A stretch of 64,000 nt of DNA, taken from CAWBNS01 sp964445105 (GTDB lineage: Bacteria > Chlamydiota > Chlamydiia > Chlamydiales > JAJFMA01). The stretch is taken from positions 14,426 through 78,425 of the forward strand of contig CAYUJS010000003.1 in NCBI GenBank assembly GCA_964445105.1, given 5' to 3'. The translations under genes and the position numbers were made by a program. The notes under the pieces are model-generated. The model did no database searches. It saw only the letters and a list, made by a program, of their open reading frames with translations, and had not been told where the DNA came from. Positions 25,226 to 32,710 of the stretch are shown here, piece after piece (position 1 is the first letter of the stretch; each line of letters starts with the position of its first letter).

Positions 25226-26574
25226 TAGGGCTCTCCGATACGCAAACGCCGAGCCAGGTCAGAGCTAAACTGGTTCTCTGGGTCGTATTGGCGCTTGATG
25301 GTGAGCCATTCGCAATAACGAGGATACATTTGGCGAAAGCTTTCCGGGCTGAGGCGCGCATCCTTTGCAAGGTAAATGCGGCCACCGTGCTGCAGGACGA
25401 TCTCATCGAGCTGGTTAAGATGGTGGAGCGAATCAGTGCCTTTGATCGGCAGATCCACAGCGAGTGTGTATCCGTTGGTGGGAAAGGAGAGCAGACCCAG
25501 TCCTTGAGCGCCGAAGCGTTTGACGACCGCCAGAAAAGAGGGGTCGCCTCTATGACTTAATTTGTTAAGCACCTGCTTGAATCCTTCCAAAGCGGTTGTG
25601 TGAGGCAGTACACACTGATACTGTACAAAGCCCTTTTTACCATAAAGACGGTTCCAGTGCGCGACTGCGTCGAGCGGATAAAAGTAGCTGCGGTAGTCGG
25701 TAACGAAGGGAGCTTTTTTACGACTCTGCAGTTGGTAATAAAGGCCATTAAAGAGGCGTACAGAGCAGGGGCCAATGAGAGAACGGCTCGGGCTAATAGG
25801 GAATGATAGGTGCTTTTGAGAGGGCAGGGCAAAAGGATCTCTGCCTGCAGGTAGCTCGCTGCAGGTGGCGTGGCGGCCTACCATGAGCACGCCTTTGCCC
25901 ATCTTAGCTCCCTTAGCGAGGCAGTCGATCCAGGCCACGGAGTAGAGGTCGTCCTTGTTTTTATCGTCTAGAGCGGTAAAGAGCTCTTCAAGGTTCGCCG
26001 CCGCATGGTGGTGACAAATTACAGAGGCTGTTTCAATCGGCCTTAGTTGCAGTGCCACCTCGGCAATAATCCCGGTTAAACCCATGCCGCCGATCGTAGC
26101 ATAAAATAGCTCCGCATGCTCTGTAGGGCAGCAGCGCCGCAGAGAGCCGTCTGCGATCAGCAGATCTATGTAAAGTACGTGGCCCGCCAGGCTGCCATCG
26201 CGATGGTGATTTTTTCCGTGCACGTCGGCGGCAATGCAGCCGCCGAGCGTTACATACTGTGTACCCGGTGTGACGGGCAGAAACCAGCCAGCCGGTACTA
26301 TGAACTTTAGGAGGGTTTCCAAACAAACGCCTGCTTCGGCTCGCAGGACTCCCTTGTCAGTATCAAATGCTAGTACGCGATTGAGCTTTTCAGTGAGGAT
26401 TACAGTACTCTTGGAGCTAAGGGCAGCATCTCCGTAACTGCGGCCCAATCCGCGTGCGAGCTTGGGTCCGCCGATAACCAATAGCTCTTGGTAGCGCTCT
26501 GGACGGCACACAGAAGCCTGGATCGCGGGGTAGTTATTCCAAGAGGTGAGCGCTGTTAGCATTGTGGTCGGCAT
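25225..26574 (-). CDS. dprE1: decaprenylphosphoryl-beta-D-ribose oxidase-like flavoprotein (DprE1)
   Basis: An FAD-binding oxidoreductase of the VAO family, 449 residues. The FAD site has ARGLGRSYGDAALSS, TPGTQYVTLGGCIAADVHGKNHH and GGMGLTGII. The C-terminal substrate domain ends with GGRIYLAKDARLS and MYPRYCEWLTIKRQYDP, closely following mycobacterial DprE1. It would oxidise the 2-hydroxyl of polyprenyl-phosphoryl ribose. It is first in the dprE1-dprE2-ubiA run, which looks like one operon. In actinobacteria the pathway feeds arabinan synthesis; no arabinosyltransferase is in this window. Confidence 0.88.
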   Translation of the reverse strand: MPTTMLTALTSWNNYPAIQASVCRPERYQELLVIGGPKLARGLGRSYGDAALSSKSTVILTEKLNRVLAFDTDKGVLRAEAGVCLETLLKFIVPAGWFLPVTPGTQYVTLGGCIAADVHGKNHHRDGSLAGHVLYIDLLIADGSLRRCCPTEHAELFYATIGGMGLTGIIAEVALQLRPIETASVICHHHAAANLEELFTALDDKNKDDLYSVAWIDCLAKGAKMGKGVLMVGRHATCSELPAGRDPFALPSQKHLSFPISPSRSLIGPCSVRLFNGLYYQLQSRKKAPFVTDYRSYFYPLDAVAHWNRLYGKKGFVQYQCVLPHTTALEGFKQVLNKLSHRGDPSFLAVVKRFGAQGLGLLSFPTNGYTLAVDLPIKGTDSLHHLNQLDEIVLQHGGRIYLAKDARLSPESFRQMYPRYCEWLTIKRQYDPENQFSSDLARRLRIGEP

Positions 26575-26612
26575 CTACTCTTTTTACAAAATACAGAGCT
26601 AAAAAGCAAATA

Positions 26613-26638
26613 CGCGAAGTGTTTTACAACGCTTCGCG
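26613..26638 (-). terminator. probable terminator between the Fe-S genes and dprE1
   Basis: CGCGAAG (26613-26619) pairs with CTTCGCG (26632-26638). Read on the minus strand it follows the end of the IscA-like gene and precedes TATTTGCTTTTTAG. The stem is short and the T-run imperfect, so this is moderate support. Confidence 0.5.
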
Positions 26639-26651
26639 CATTAAATTTTGG

Positions 26652-27227
26652 CTAGTACCCGTGGCTAGAGCCGCACCCGCATGCGGATTTTACGTTGGGA
26701 TTGGTGATTTTGAAGCCCGACCCTTGCAGCCCGTCTGCATAATCGATTTCAGAGCCCATTAGGCGGGGGAGCATCTCTTTGTTTACGTGGATCTCTACCC
26801 CATGGCAAATTATGGTCTCGTCGTCGGCTTCGGCTTTTTCGGAATAATCCAGTACATATTCGAACCCGCTGCACCCCGCCATACGTTCGGCGAAGCGCAT
26901 GCCCCAGCCGGTTTTGCCTTCCTCTTGAAGGATCGCTTGGTATTTGCTTGCGGCGCGCGCGGTGAGGGAAATCGTTGTGAGATCGACTTCTTCGTCAAGT
27001 AGAGCATTGAGGCGATTCACAAGCCGTTCAATGGCTTCTTCGTTCATACCGTGGCCTTTCATCCCCCCTTCAAGGGTCTCCCAGACAGCAGCGTGGCAGC
27101 CGACGCAATGCAATCCTGCATTGGTGATCTCTTGCGACAGCCTTTGTGCTTTCTGTGGGAAGAGAGAAAGGATCTCTTCGATGGTCATTTGTGGATGAAC
27201 GCGTGTTTTTGTCTCTGGCGTATTCAT
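26652..27227 (-). CDS. DUF1858-IscA fusion, Fe-S cluster carrier
   Basis: Two domains are joined. Residues 10-70 resemble DUF1858 (MTIEEILSLFPQKAQRL ... GLHCVGCHAAVWETLEGG, with a CxxC). Residues 85-190 are an A-type carrier (ISLTARAASKYQAIL, FAERMAGCSGFEYVLDY and C-terminal SACGCGSS), where the three Cys bind the cluster. ATG 27227 is chosen because AAGGA lies 8 nt upstream; the TTG two codons earlier is less likely. It should deliver Fe-S clusters in the cytosol. It follows the ferredoxin gene directly, which suggests a two-gene operon. Confidence 0.9.
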   Translation of the reverse strand: MNTPETKTRVHPQMTIEEILSLFPQKAQRLSQEITNAGLHCVGCHAAVWETLEGGMKGHGMNEEAIERLVNRLNALLDEEVDLTTISLTARAASKYQAILQEEGKTGWGMRFAERMAGCSGFEYVLDYSEKAEADDETIICHGVEIHVNKEMLPRLMGSEIDYADGLQGSGFKITNPNVKSACGCGSSHGY

Positions 27228-27236
27228 AGTCAATCC

Positions 27237-27503
27237 TTAGAATGTGATCGTTACTTTACCCTGACGGATTTTACACTGACAAGCGAGCCGCTCACCGCAG
27301 CTTTCTTCACCGAGAAAGTCTTTTTCCTCTGTTGTAGGCTCTGAAAGATTTTCCATTCCTTCCTTCACCTCGATGACGCAGGTGCCGCACACGCCTTCGG
27401 TGCAGGCAAAGGGCACGCCTGCCTCTTCGCATGCCTCCGCAAGGCCGCTGCCGTCGGGAAGTTCTATTTCCTCATCCGAGTGATTGAATCTTAGAGTTGC
27501 CAT
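27237..27503 (-). CDS. 2Fe-2S ferredoxin
   Basis: This plant/adrenodoxin-type ferredoxin has 88 residues. Cluster Cys residues are in CTEGVCGTC and in LACQC. The acidic surface and the beta-grasp core (ATLRFNHSDEEIELPDGSGLAEAC) are typical. It is a cytosolic electron carrier, probably supplying Fe-S assembly given the IscA-type partner 10 bp downstream. Divergent from dnaA across a 144-bp region with an inverted repeat (27535-27559). Confidence 0.95.
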   Translation of the reverse strand: MATLRFNHSDEEIELPDGSGLAEACEEAGVPFACTEGVCGTCVIEVKEGMENLSEPTTEEKDFLGEESCGERLACQCKIRQGKVTITF

Positions 27504-27534
27504 ATCGTTTTTCCTCAGGCTCTAGAATTAGGGA

Positions 27535-27559
27535 TATTATGTAGCGATTGCGCATAATA
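27535..27559. promoter_or_regulatory. inverted repeat in the ferredoxin/dnaA divergent promoter region
   Basis: TATTATG (27535-27541) and CATAATA (27553-27559) form a perfect 7-bp dyad with an 11-bp spacer. The centre-to-centre distance of about 18 bp, nearly two helical turns, is operator-like for a dimeric regulator. It could control ferredoxin, dnaA or both. No regulator is identified. Confidence 0.35.
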
Positions 27560-27647
27560 ATCAAGGCGAGATTTTGATTGATTTCTCTTCTCTACATATT
27601 GCAGACTAATGCGTTAGATCGCAACCGTTCAGGGTGGTTTTAAGGCA

Positions 27648-29024
27648 ATGGAGGCATGGGAGCAGTTCCTGTTGATGCAGGAACGAGAAATTGGCGCCGA
27701 TACAGTGCTTAAGTGGCTGCGTTCGCTGCGTTTATTGCGCTTTGATGCTTGTAATCTTTATTTAGAAGCGCGCGATGCCTTCCAGGTCTTATGGTTTGAA
27801 GAACATATGCGGGCTAAAGTCCTGAAGTATCTAAAAAACAACAACAACCACCGCATCGATGTGCACCTCACTTTAGTCGGGTCGGAGACTGTCAAGGCAG
27901 CAAATAATCGCAAAAAAGGAGCGGCAAAAGAGCCAACCAATACCTTCGAGCTCTCCTTCGAAGAGTGGAATCCGATTTGTACGTTTGAGAATTTGGTGCT
28001 CACTGAGCATAACTTGTTAGCCCATAAAATCCTGCGCGAAGTGGCGGGTCAGCAGCTAGCCCCTCAAATCACTACACATTCGGAATCTCAGTTAGCAGTA
28101 TTTAATCCCATCTACCTCTATGGTCAGAAGGGGACAGGAAAGACCCATTTGCTGCAGGCAGTGGCCTACGCGTTGAAAGAGTCTGGCAAGAATGTTCTTT
28201 ATGCGAGGGCGGAGACCTTTACAGATCATGTCGTAGCGGCAATTCGGGCAGGGGAGATGTCTATCTTCCGGAAGGCGTACCGCAGTATTGACGTGCTGTT
28301 GTTGGACGATATCCACGTATTTTCGCGCAAAGGGGCTACACAGGAAGAGCTTTTTCATACCTTCAACACGCTTCATTTGGTGGGTAAGCAGATCATCATG
28401 AGCTCGAACTGCGCACCGCAAGAGCTCAAGATGATCGAGGCACGCCTAGTCAGCCGGTTTGAATGGGGGATCGTGCTGCCGCTTGAGCCGTTGCAGCCCG
28501 ACGAGCGGTTAGCCGTTTTGCGCACGAAAGCAAAAGCCTTGGACGTACAGCTGTCTAACCGCGCTGAAGAATATCTATGGAAGACTTTTTCGAGTAATAT
28601 CGGCGCACTTTGCCACGCGCTAGAGGCGTTGGCACTGCGTAAACATGTGCGAGAAGGCTCAGCAAAGGGTGCTGTGATCCAATTGGCCTCGGCTAGGGCA
28701 TTACTAGAGGATCTCGTTGCAGAAGAGGTTGCGCACGCCCTGCAGCCCGAGCAGGTGGTACGTGCGGCAGCTGAGCACTTCGGGATACGTATAGAGGATA
28801 TTATAGGCCGTGCGCAGAGCAGAGAGTTTGCCCTCCCCAGGCAAATTGCCATGCACATTTGCCGCATGCGACTCAAACTTCCCTTCACCAAAATAGGTGA
28901 CCTCTTTCAAAGGGATCACACCACCGTCATGGCTTCCGTTACGCAGGTCCAAACGCGGTTAGATCTGTCTGATCACGATCTCGCTGCTGATATTTGTGCT
29001 GTCGTGAAGAAATTGGAACGTTAG
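27648..29024 (+). CDS. dnaA: chromosomal replication initiator DnaA
   Basis: The initiator binds DnaA boxes and melts the origin. Length is 458 residues. Domain I (residues 1-75) begins EAWEQFLLMQEREIGADTVLKWL, the chlamydial type. The AAA+ domain has Walker A GQKGTGKTHLLQA and Walker B VLLLDDIHVF. Domain IV carries the DNA-binding signature FQRDHTTVMASV. Chlamydiae usually keep two dnaA genes, so a second may lie elsewhere. I saw no cluster of TTATCCACA boxes next to it, so an adjacent origin is not supported. A repeat element begins 8 bp after the stop. Confidence 0.96.
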   Translation: MEAWEQFLLMQEREIGADTVLKWLRSLRLLRFDACNLYLEARDAFQVLWFEEHMRAKVLKYLKNNNNHRIDVHLTLVGSETVKAANNRKKGAAKEPTNTFELSFEEWNPICTFENLVLTEHNLLAHKILREVAGQQLAPQITTHSESQLAVFNPIYLYGQKGTGKTHLLQAVAYALKESGKNVLYARAETFTDHVVAAIRAGEMSIFRKAYRSIDVLLLDDIHVFSRKGATQEELFHTFNTLHLVGKQIIMSSNCAPQELKMIEARLVSRFEWGIVLPLEPLQPDERLAVLRTKAKALDVQLSNRAEEYLWKTFSSNIGALCHALEALALRKHVREGSAKGAVIQLASARALLEDLVAEEVAHALQPEQVVRAAAEHFGIRIEDIIGRAQSREFALPRQIAMHICRMRLKLPFTKIGDLFQRDHTTVMASVTQVQTRLDLSDHDLAADICAVVKKLER

Positions 29025-29031
29025 GCTTAAA

Positions 29032-29189
29032 CCAGCAGCTCCCGCTAAAAAAAGGGAACCGAACTGGCTCTGGAGCCGCCGTCAGCTTCATTTTGCTCCT
29101 CACCCGCAAGCTTCGGCTACCAATTCGTTCCAAACTGAGCTTACTGTCAGCCTTCAGAGCCAGTTTCTTTTTTTAGCGGGGGCTGCTGG
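29032..29189 (-). mobile_element. MITE-like element, copy B (158 bp)
   Basis: The terminal repeats CCAGCAGCTCCCGCTAAAA and its partner at 29167-29189 differ by one base over 23 bp. The interior is the reverse complement of copy A over some 70 bp with scattered substitutions, so the family has a defined internal sequence and two insertion orientations. It contains no gene. A transcript across it would fold into one long hairpin. Confidence 0.8.
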
Positions 29190-29271
29190 GCTTACGTAAA
29201 TTGTATCTTTAAAGTTCTGAAACCTATAAACTCTACGGGCAAATTAATTGAGTTTACAATCTAGGGTTAAT

Positions 29272-30120
29272 ATGGACTACCAACATATTTTCAGTTCCGG
29301 GACTACGAACCTATACAAAATTTCGTTGTCTGGCGACCGGCGGCCGCTAGGTCTGTTGTTTAATTTTTCCAATGAAATGACCGAACAAAACTTAGAGGTC
29401 AGGCGTATTTTTATGAATGCCATTAGGGGTGAGGCGCACCAAGATATCGTCGGATTTCGCCCTTCCTGCTCGCATATACAAACGACTGGTGGCTGTGGAA
29501 ACCGCAGAGGCGACCTGGAAGAATGCCGGTGCCGCTGGGTGGATCGGACAGTCCGCCCGAGCGTGCGCCGCGATTACGAAGACAGGGTGATCAACGGGAT
29601 TCTAGAGACCATAGAAAATAGCCAAGATCAAACAAATTTTTCCTTTAAACTAGCTATATTTGCGTCAGGTCGCTTACTTGCTGAAGAAATTTTACTGTTC
29701 AGGTTATTCCACGAATTAGAATCAAGAAACTATTCTGGAAAGATAAGACTGTTCCTAATCGACCAATGTTACAGGCGCGTGATCACCGTTTCAACCCACT
29801 CCGACGTTCTTATACAGTCTCTTGGTAATGAGCGCTATGTGCGGCAATTTATAGAAGAAATTCATCAGCATAAGCCTATTGCCGTAAGGGTTGAGGGGAT
29901 TTTTTTCTTTGATGCAGAACATTATGTCCGCCTTGCCGAAAAAGATGATAAATTTAGGCACCACTACCTGATAGGCGCTGAGATTGAAGGGACCCAGGCC
30001 TGCGTTGAAAATATCGCCTCCGCGGCTGAGTCTTCAGAGGGGCCTGGCCCTTTGATGTTAATGAAAATCCCCGAAACTGGTGTAAACAGCCTGCTCTCCG
30101 CTCCCCAGGGTGTTCCTTAA
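29272..30120 (+). CDS. unknown protein with Cys cluster and Rossmann-like segment
   Basis: ATG 29272 follows TAGGGTTAAT and gives 282 residues. No family was recognised. Residues 60-90 contain five Cys and a His (PSCSHIQTTGGCGNRRGDLEECRC), perhaps a zinc site. Residues 120-170 (FKLAIFASGRLLAEEILLFRLFHEL ... GKIRLFLIDQCYR) alternate strands and helices like a Rossmann-type core. No signal peptide or membrane segment is present. It stands between element copy B and a tiny ORF. A phylum-specific effector or enzyme is possible, but the sequence gives no direct evidence. Confidence 0.6.
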   Translation: MDYQHIFSSGTTNLYKISLSGDRRPLGLLFNFSNEMTEQNLEVRRIFMNAIRGEAHQDIVGFRPSCSHIQTTGGCGNRRGDLEECRCRWVDRTVRPSVRRDYEDRVINGILETIENSQDQTNFSFKLAIFASGRLLAEEILLFRLFHELESRNYSGKIRLFLIDQCYRRVITVSTHSDVLIQSLGNERYVRQFIEEIHQHKPIAVRVEGIFFFDAEHYVRLAEKDDKFRHHYLIGAEIEGTQACVENIASAAESSEGPGPLMLMKIPETGVNSLLSAPQGVP

Positions 30121-30219
30121 ATGTCCATTCTTGTCGCTGCCTCCGCGATTGTAATAGCAGGTCTTGCTGGGTTGCTTTGGGTAAGCCTAAAAACTAAAGG
30201 ATCAAGTGTAAAGCGTTGA
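30121..30219 (+). CDS. possible 32-residue membrane peptide
   Basis: An ATG directly abuts the stop of the 29272 gene (TAAATG). It opens a 32-codon frame reading a 20-residue hydrophobic helix (ILVAASAIVIAGLAGLLWV) and a basic tail ending KR. The codon pattern and topology are reasonable for a small membrane peptide, and coupling to the upstream gene is suggested by the junction. No strong ribosome binding site is seen. Confidence 0.35.
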   Translation: MSILVAASAIVIAGLAGLLWVSLKTKGSSVKR

Positions 30220-30623
30220 CCACGTGGTATGACGGAAAAATTGCGGGGAGGGTTTTATTCAAGGCGCGGTATTTAGTGCAAAGGCCAGTGCGTACGTGCG
30301 CGTCTTTGAGGATCTGTACTAAATGTCGTTTTGTCAGTTCATGCTAAAGGCCGCTTGAAGGTAATTTTGGCACGGTATTTGCAGAGAAGCGAAGAAGATT
30401 GCTTGGCGGGAGGCTAATGAACCAGAATCTAATTCAAACCGCCCTTTCAAGGCGATAGTTCACTTACCAATAGCTTTTCAAAATAGCCTTATGATCTTTA
30501 TCGCACGTATCTGTTGGCCTTTCGCAAGGGGGTCAAAAATTCGCTGCAATTTCCTTTGTCTGGGCCAGCGTTGTTTTTCCGTTCCGTAAAATTCGGTTGT
30601 TTGTTACAATCCATCAAAGCTTT
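30220..30623. other. 404-bp gap before tRNA-Pro
   Basis: No gene was found. ATTTAGTGCA (30271-30280) and TGTACTAAAT (30315-30324) form an imperfect dyad around a GC-rich centre, possibly a folded RNA. The tRNA promoter should lie near 30590-30615, where TTGTTTGTTACAAT includes a good -10-like TACAAT. Confidence 0.4.
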
Positions 30624-30698
30624 CGGAGTATAGCGCAGCTTGGCTAGCGCGGCTGGTTTGGGACCAGTAGGTCGGGGGTTCGAATCCCTCTACTCCGA
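30624..30698 (+). tRNA. tRNA-Pro (anticodon TGG)
   Basis: The acceptor stem CGGAGTA pairs with TACTCCG, and the discriminator is A. The anticodon stem CTGG/CCAG encloses the loop TTTGGGA, so the anticodon is TGG. The T arm is GGGGGTTCGAATCCCT-like. No CCA is encoded. A strong terminator follows within five bases. Confidence 0.96.
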
Positions 30699-30702
30699 CT
30701 TT

Positions 30703-30730
30703 AACCCTCATAGCAATATGAGGGTTTTTT
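30703..30730 (+). terminator. intrinsic terminator of tRNA-Pro
   Basis: AACCCTCATA and TATGAGGGTT form a 10-bp stem around a GCAA tetraloop. TTTT follows, immediately downstream of the tRNA. Confidence 0.92.
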
Positions 30731-30750
30731 AATCTCTGCGGAGGTCTTTC

Positions 30751-31866
30751 ATGCTCGGCTACTGGTTTGAATGGAATCCTAATCCCTACGCATTTTATAT
30801 CGATTGGCTAGGCCGCCCTTTGGCCTGGTATGGCGTTTTGTTCGTCTCGGGGATTGCGCTTGGTTACTGGATGATTTCGCACATGTTTACGCGCTATATA
30901 AGCGAGCGCGGGGAATTTACGGTGCACCATGTAGCGGATTGGGACGTTTTGACGCAGCGCCTAAAAGCCGCCCTAGATAGCCCAAAAACCCCCTTACACA
31001 AACTAGTTAGCCTTTTGCCAAAAGATGTGCGTAAAGCGATCGCCAAAGGTGGCCCTCATGGCGCACAGACTAAAGCCGCTATCGCTTCGGTAATGGAAGG
31101 CGCAAACCGAGTTTGGGCCGAGAAAGAGTTGCAGGGGGCGCTGGAGCCGCTGGTGAGCATGGGAGCGAGAATGGCCGACCGCTTAACCTGGTATGTGGTG
31201 CTAGGGACAGTTCTGGGCGCGCGACTGGGTCATGTCCTCTTTTATGAGATTGGAGACTATTGGCAGCGGCCCTGGGACGTGTTCAAGATCTGGGAAGGGG
31301 GATTGGCCAGCCATGGCGGCGCCCTGGGGGTGATGCTAGCCCTCTGGCTAGCTTTAGACTATTTGCGTCGTTACGCGCCATCAATGACGCTTTTGCGTTT
31401 GTTTGATTTTGTCGCTGTTCCTGCAGCTTTGGCGGCTTGTTTTATTCGTTTAGGCAACTTTGTGAACCAAGAGCTGGTGGGCACTCCCACTGGTCTGCCG
31501 TGGGGCGTATTGTTTGGAAATCCAGCTGATAATGGCCCCTTAGTGCCCCGCCACCCCGTTCCTCTTTACGATGCTTTCGCTAACCTAGCAATCTTTTTGA
31601 TTTTGGCTATCCTGTGGCGCAAGCGCGGTTGTAAGCGGCCGGAAGGTTTTTTGATAGGGCTATTTTTTGTCCTTTGCTTCACCGCGCGTTTCTTCATCGA
31701 TTTTATTAAAATGCCCATGGAAAGCAGCGTCGACACAGGCTGGCTACAGATGGGGCAATGGCTAAGTATACCGTTTGTGCTAGTGGGGGTCTATTTGATC
31801 CGCAAAGCGCGCTTGCTGTCTACTAGTTCGGCTGAATCTTTTTCCAAGCCAGGCGGACTTGATTGA
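30751..31866 (+). CDS. lgt: prolipoprotein diacylglyceryl transferase with a large insertion
   Basis: The inner-membrane enzyme moves diacylglycerol onto the lipobox Cys of prolipoproteins. Signature motifs are the catalytic loop GGLASHGGALGV and RLGNFVNQELVG, and the membrane helices are otherwise standard. At 371 residues it is about 100 longer than usual. Roughly 85 extra charged residues (about 50-140, including KRL/KAAL and a GGPHGAQTKAAIASVMEG segment) sit between helices 1 and 2, before RLTWYVVLGTVLGARLGH. A periplasmic insertion is likely. In Chlamydia lgt lies near dnaA, as here. The 3' end overlaps the convergent GNAT gene by 44 bp. Confidence 0.94.
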   Translation: MLGYWFEWNPNPYAFYIDWLGRPLAWYGVLFVSGIALGYWMISHMFTRYISERGEFTVHHVADWDVLTQRLKAALDSPKTPLHKLVSLLPKDVRKAIAKGGPHGAQTKAAIASVMEGANRVWAEKELQGALEPLVSMGARMADRLTWYVVLGTVLGARLGHVLFYEIGDYWQRPWDVFKIWEGGLASHGGALGVMLALWLALDYLRRYAPSMTLLRLFDFVAVPAALAACFIRLGNFVNQELVGTPTGLPWGVLFGNPADNGPLVPRHPVPLYDAFANLAIFLILAILWRKRGCKRPEGFLIGLFFVLCFTARFFIDFIKMPMESSVDTGWLQMGQWLSIPFVLVGVYLIRKARLLSTSSAESFSKPGGLD

Positions 31867-32710
31867 CTTTTTGGACGTAGGGCAAGACACGGCGTTGTAC
31901 AAAACGTCGCCACGAAGGGAGGGTATCTTTCACCATTATCTCGTAATAACCTAAGCGACAAGGCGACAACTGTTGTTTTTTGATTGCGTTGACGACGAGT
32001 CGGATGCTGAGCCCTTTATGACGAAACCGCGGGTCAATATAGAGCGCAGAATAGCGGATGACCTCATCGGCCACTCGATGTGTAACCATCCAGCCTATGA
32101 CTTCTCCCTCGTGGCGCAGACCGATGCTGTTGCTCCATTCAATGCGGTTTTTGTCCCTGTGCGTAGGCAGTACGGATAGAGAAATGGCCCCTTGCTGTCC
32201 TTGATGCGTGATACTTGCTGCTTGCTCCTCAGTGAGTTCAGCCCAGGGGAATTCTTCAAATCCTTTGGGGAGTGGAGGAATGCGGTCAAACCAGGGTGGA
32301 GTTAGGGTGTGGACGTCGTGATGGTGCTGCTCGATAAACGGTTGGGGAGCAAACCAGCCAGGTCCCGTCATCAGGTGTTCTAAGTTCTTTAAATATGGAT
32401 TATCAGACGATAAGTAAACGGTTAGGATAAGCTCTTCTTGTTTCACCATCGTTGCGACCAGCAGGTCGAGCAGCTGTCTTGCGAGGCCTTGTCCACGGTG
32501 TGATGGCAAGATGAAGAGGTGCTCCAGCTCATACCCGCGGATAATCGGTCTGGCTACGAGTAGCCCGGCAGGCTCGCCTTGGTCGAGGGCTGCATAGGCG
32601 AGAAATGCCACCTCTGCTGGATGAAAGCGGCACGAGGCATGCGGAGGAAGCAGGGGGCGGTAAAGTTCGCTTTTCCACTCTTGCGTGGTAAGAGGAACGA
32701 TATCGACCAT
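31823..32710 (-). CDS. tandem GNAT acetyltransferase
   Basis: The protein has 295 residues and two GNAT-like halves. The N-terminal half has motif A LFILPSHRGQGLARQLLDLL. The C-terminal half has LYIDPRFRHKGLSIRLVVNAI, preceded by GEVIGWMVTHRVADEVIRYSA. The second motif lacks one of the usual glycines, so only one half may bind acetyl-CoA well. The start abuts the end of the 743-residue gene (coordinate 32710 is shared), so the two are translationally coupled and may act on the same substrate. Confidence 0.85.
   Translation of the reverse strand: MVDIVPLTTQEWKSELYRPLLPPHASCRFHPAEVAFLAYAALDQGEPAGLLVARPIIRGYELEHLFILPSHRGQGLARQLLDLLVATMVKQEELILTVYLSSDNPYLKNLEHLMTGPGWFAPQPFIEQHHHDVHTLTPPWFDRIPPLPKGFEEFPWAELTEEQAASITHQGQQGAISLSVLPTHRDKNRIEWSNSIGLRHEGEVIGWMVTHRVADEVIRYSALYIDPRFRHKGLSIRLVVNAIKKQQLSPCRLGYYEIMVKDTLPSWRRFVQRRVLPYVQKVNQVRLAWKKIQPN

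Noticed and set aside
27504..29272. Replication origin next to dnaA
   Set aside because: No cluster of DnaA boxes was found around the gene, and its flanks are a repeat element and a short promoter region.
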